NCBI GenBank assembly: GCA_037447655.1
Contig: JBBHKE010002744.1
Coordinates: 126,001 to 186,000 of the forward strand
Direction: 5' to 3'
Origin: Zygnema cylindricum
Lineage: Eukaryota > Streptophyta > Zygnematophyceae > Zygnematales > Zygnemataceae
DNA length: 60,000 nucleotides
The notes under the pieces were generated by a model. The model saw only the letters and a list, made by a program, of their open reading frames with translations, was not told the origin of the DNA and ran no database searches. Shown in pieces: positions 57,786 to 60,000 of the stretch (position 1 is the stretch's first letter; the number at the start of each line of letters is the position of its first letter). A program made the translations under genes and the position numbers.

Positions 57786-58826
57786 TGTTGAAATAAGTAG
57801 TTTTTAATATATTTTCTAGGTCCAAATTTGTTAGAAAAGAAAAAGTAGGCAGTCTGCCTCTATCTCTTCTCTCTCTCTCGCCCCCATACTTGTTGTAGTC
57901 ACTGAAGGAGGGAAAGAGAGAGCAATGGAGCCATGGCTGCCTCAACTCCATAGGAAGGACTAAAGAGTGGCTTAAGCCACTCTCAACAAAAGGTTGAGTC
58001 CGGAAGGACTCGAACCCTCGACCGGTAGAGCGCGGCGTAGCCGTTAGCTCTAACCAGTCTGTCGTAGAGGTCCGTTAGGAGATATAGGGTTTCATTAGTA
58101 TTTAAACTATTGTAATGTACTAGATTCATTTAACTGAAACCCTCAACGCCACACAAAGATACAGTTCTACGAAATACGAAGTACTGTACTTGTTTGAAAT
58201 GGATATCGTGCATTTTGTTTCGAAAGCGAAACAAATATCGCGCAAGTATTTATTACGGCCGAGATTGAATTTCATGTCAAATCTAACGGCGCACATTATC
58301 GCCGAAATCTCGGAATGGTCATTTTGGCATTTAGTGACGTGGCATGACCTGGCGCCACGTGGGAATACATCATTCGGTCGCGGGAATTCCGAGGAACGTA
58401 CGGACGAGTGGAAAGTGGACACGCGTCCACTTAATGGCTTTGTTGTACAGAGGCCGTACAGAAAGTACATCGGCTGTAGTACTTTCTTGTACTATACAGT
58501 TTTTTGATTGGTTTGTACAAGCAGTAGATAGGAGCTGTGAGAGGGAAGTAGGAAAAACTAGGACTTAGGAAAATTTAGATAGATAGTCCTCTCTCTGAGA
58601 GTTTGTATAAATTGGCATCTTTGCCACCCTATAACTTATCGCCTGGTTGGCCTTTTTCAGTGATTCTTTTTTCTACGGACTCAGGGGAGTCCAGGCTACA
58701 CAAGGGTGCAGTCAAATTGTCAGTTTGCCTTCTTGGGCAGCAGTGGTTGTGGCTTAAAGTGGGTTAGTTAAATACTATCTAGAGGCTTCCTGTATTCTGT
58801 GGTCCAATGGAGGACACAGAATTGCA
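57786..58826 (+). repeat. RT3 3' LTR
   Basis: It starts TGTTGAAATAAG and ends GAATTGCA. G-box at 58356-58361, tRNA-like segment at 57992-58061, TATA candidate at 58606-58612. Confidence 0.92.
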
Positions 58827-59948
58827 CGATTTGCCAAGGGAACCGCTCCGAGGACAAGCTCTATCTTATGGTCTACTTCGCCTTTTGGAGGTAAGCCCTC
58901 TAGGAGCTTCGAGGGAAAACCATCAACATACTCCTCAAGAAGTTTTGTCACGACTTCCGGGGCCTCTACGGAAGTCTTTACGATGTCATCACCCTCTTTC
59001 GAGTCGAAGTCGGGGTCTTTCTTACTCCATTTTTCCAGAACCCCTTCCTTCGCCTACTCCATAGGTTGGACGATCGCCATACCAATTGTCTCCCCTTTCC
59101 TGAGTGCCCTTTTCAACTGTAAGGCCAAAAGTAGGCGTCCCTCTTCCGATCCCTTACCACCCGCTCCCGCCTTTACCTCAAACTATTTTTCACCTTTCCT
59201 AACTCTCATGTCGCCACTTCTCCAATCAATCGTCGCGTTCAACTTTTGCAGCCACGGTTTCCTCAAGATTACTTCATGGTCTCCAAGCTGTAATACATGA
59301 AGGGTGTCAAACCATTGGAACTTCCCAATTCCGACACGTAACCTCGGAGTACGATGAGTAATAGATAGAGAACTTTCGTCTGCCAATTGCACTGACTGAC
59401 GATCCTTTAGCACCACAAGAGGGATTTTCAACTTCTTCACCGTCACCTTGTTGATAAAGCTCCCCAATGCGTCGGAGTCCACCATAAAGCTAGTTGCGCT
59501 TACTCTGATCCGACTTTGAAATATTAAGGATTCTCCCCCTTGACCAGCTAACCTCATGACATTAAGTTTGTCATTCTTAAGACCTCTTTTTTTTTAACAT
59601 TCTCAAGCCATAAGGTATAGGGAACCGCACTAGAAACATGAGCCGTTTTGCTTCCTCCGTTGGAGCTCTTCGGGTGACAAATCATTGGTCTTCGCTTTGG
59701 TAGTCTTCTTCTTCTTCCACAACACGTTGACCACCTCCTTATCCTCATCAATCGCTACGAGCTCCATGGGGGTTAGACCATCATCACGTCGACCTCCCTC
59801 GCCGCTACTCGACCCATAATGATAGGGTCTACGTAACGTAAAGTCCACTAAATCGGTCCGTTCCGCAAACTGAATAATGGCCGATAGACTAGGAGTCGTA
59901 CTTTCCCGAGCGAGGCATTGCTCCACATCCCTTCGAATGGATGCTTTA
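58827..59948 (-). pseudogene. Gypsy chromovirus gag end and protease
   Basis: On the minus strand, 59553-59948 encodes the end of gag (ARESTTPSLSAIIQFAERTD, LTPMELVAIDE, LSPEELQRRKQNGSCF). That last part aligns with the start of a zinc knuckle, but the remaining Cys/His residues are missing. 59183-59557 encodes the aspartic protease (FMVDSDALGSFIN; the usual D-S/T-G-A triad reads D-S-D-A) through KPWLQKLNATIDW. 58832-59180 encodes the linker before reverse transcriptase (LLEEYVDGFPSKLPEGLPPK, then DHKIELVLGAVPLANR), with a stop inside. RT3 lies directly after LANR. The upstream gag is cut off by a reversed copia LTR. Confidence 0.8.
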
Positions 59949-60000
59949 TGAAACTCTGAGACCTCCATAAGTCCTCACAGTGGACAGCTTCCACGAAGCC
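59949..60000 (-). mobile_element. Reversed copia LTR end, running off the window
   Basis: TGAAACTCTGAGACCTCC.. matches the start of the reversed solo LTR at 45804 and the fragment at 36467. It interrupts the gypsy gag. Whether this is a solo LTR or a full element cannot be seen. Confidence 0.75.

Larger units (their letters stand above)
52404..58826 (+). mobile_element. Ty1/copia LTR retrotransposon RT3 (youngest copy)
   Basis: The target duplication CGATT lies at 52399-52403 and 58827-58831. LTRs are 52404-53443 and 57786-58826, starting TGTTGAAATAAG; the right ends AATTGCA, and in the left the last base is G. By eye they differ at roughly two dozen positions in 1040, far less than in RT1, so it inserted most recently. 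Primer site 53444-53458, polypurine tract 57771-57785. It is inserted in the minus-strand gypsy polyprotein between protease and reverse transcriptase, and gypsy coding sense continues across the site. Confidence 0.92.

Overview
The window is nuclear DNA from a eukaryote, most likely a member of the green lineage with a repeat-rich, AT-leaning genome. The basis is a carotenoid oxygenase gene of the plant/cyanobacterial type (RNGPNP motif), spliced genes with GT..AG introns, Ty1/copia and chromodomain-type Ty3/gypsy retrotransposons, and many short inverted-repeat DNA transposons. I cannot name the species. Nothing prokaryotic was seen.

Left third (1-18 kb). A segment of about 3 kb is present twice in direct orientation (1-2974 and 13167-16370). 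Each copy carries the 5' part of a minus-strand carotenoid cleavage oxygenase gene and its upstream flank. The right copy has all downstream exons to a stop codon at 11303, with all four iron-ligand histidines. The left copy runs off the window. Both copies have lesions in the N-terminal exon. Between them, on the plus strand, is a short set of exons encoding a PAN/Apple-like cysteine module and the N-terminal metal-binding motif of a 5'-nucleotidase-type phosphoesterase. The spacers are filled by a PIF/Harbinger-like family of non-autonomous elements (TTA/TAA target duplication, ends GGGTATGTCC..), several abutting head to tail, and by a second MITE family with ends TACACCG.

Middle (18-36 kb). 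Noncoding sequence with a pyrimidine-rich tract and a purine-rich tract is followed by a 237-bp duplication rich in CGACGA motifs. Next come a three-exon pogo/Tc5-type DDE transposase (21656-23464, minus) and a large charged protein of unknown family (23780-25621, minus). More Harbinger-like copies and old repeats lie at 28-33 kb, and a decayed copia RNase H fragment lies at about 35 kb.

Right part (36-60 kb). This is a nest of retrotransposons. A second copy of the unknown charged-protein gene is split by copia element RT1 (36074-42544, duplication GCTCG). A minus-strand gypsy chromovirus (43931-59948) is split by copia elements RT2 (44098-51626, duplication GTCCT) and RT3 (52404-58826, duplication CGATT). 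RT2 itself carries a reversed solo LTR (45804-46981, duplication ATTCT), and the gypsy gag is cut by another reversed LTR at the right edge. All three copia elements have a primer-binding site matching the anticodon arm of initiator tRNA-Met (half-tRNA priming, as in Drosophila copia and yeast Ty5), a gag frame that begins inside the LTR and reads through the primer site, and an antisense tRNA-like segment inside the LTR. All three have stops or frameshifts, so none looks autonomous as read here.
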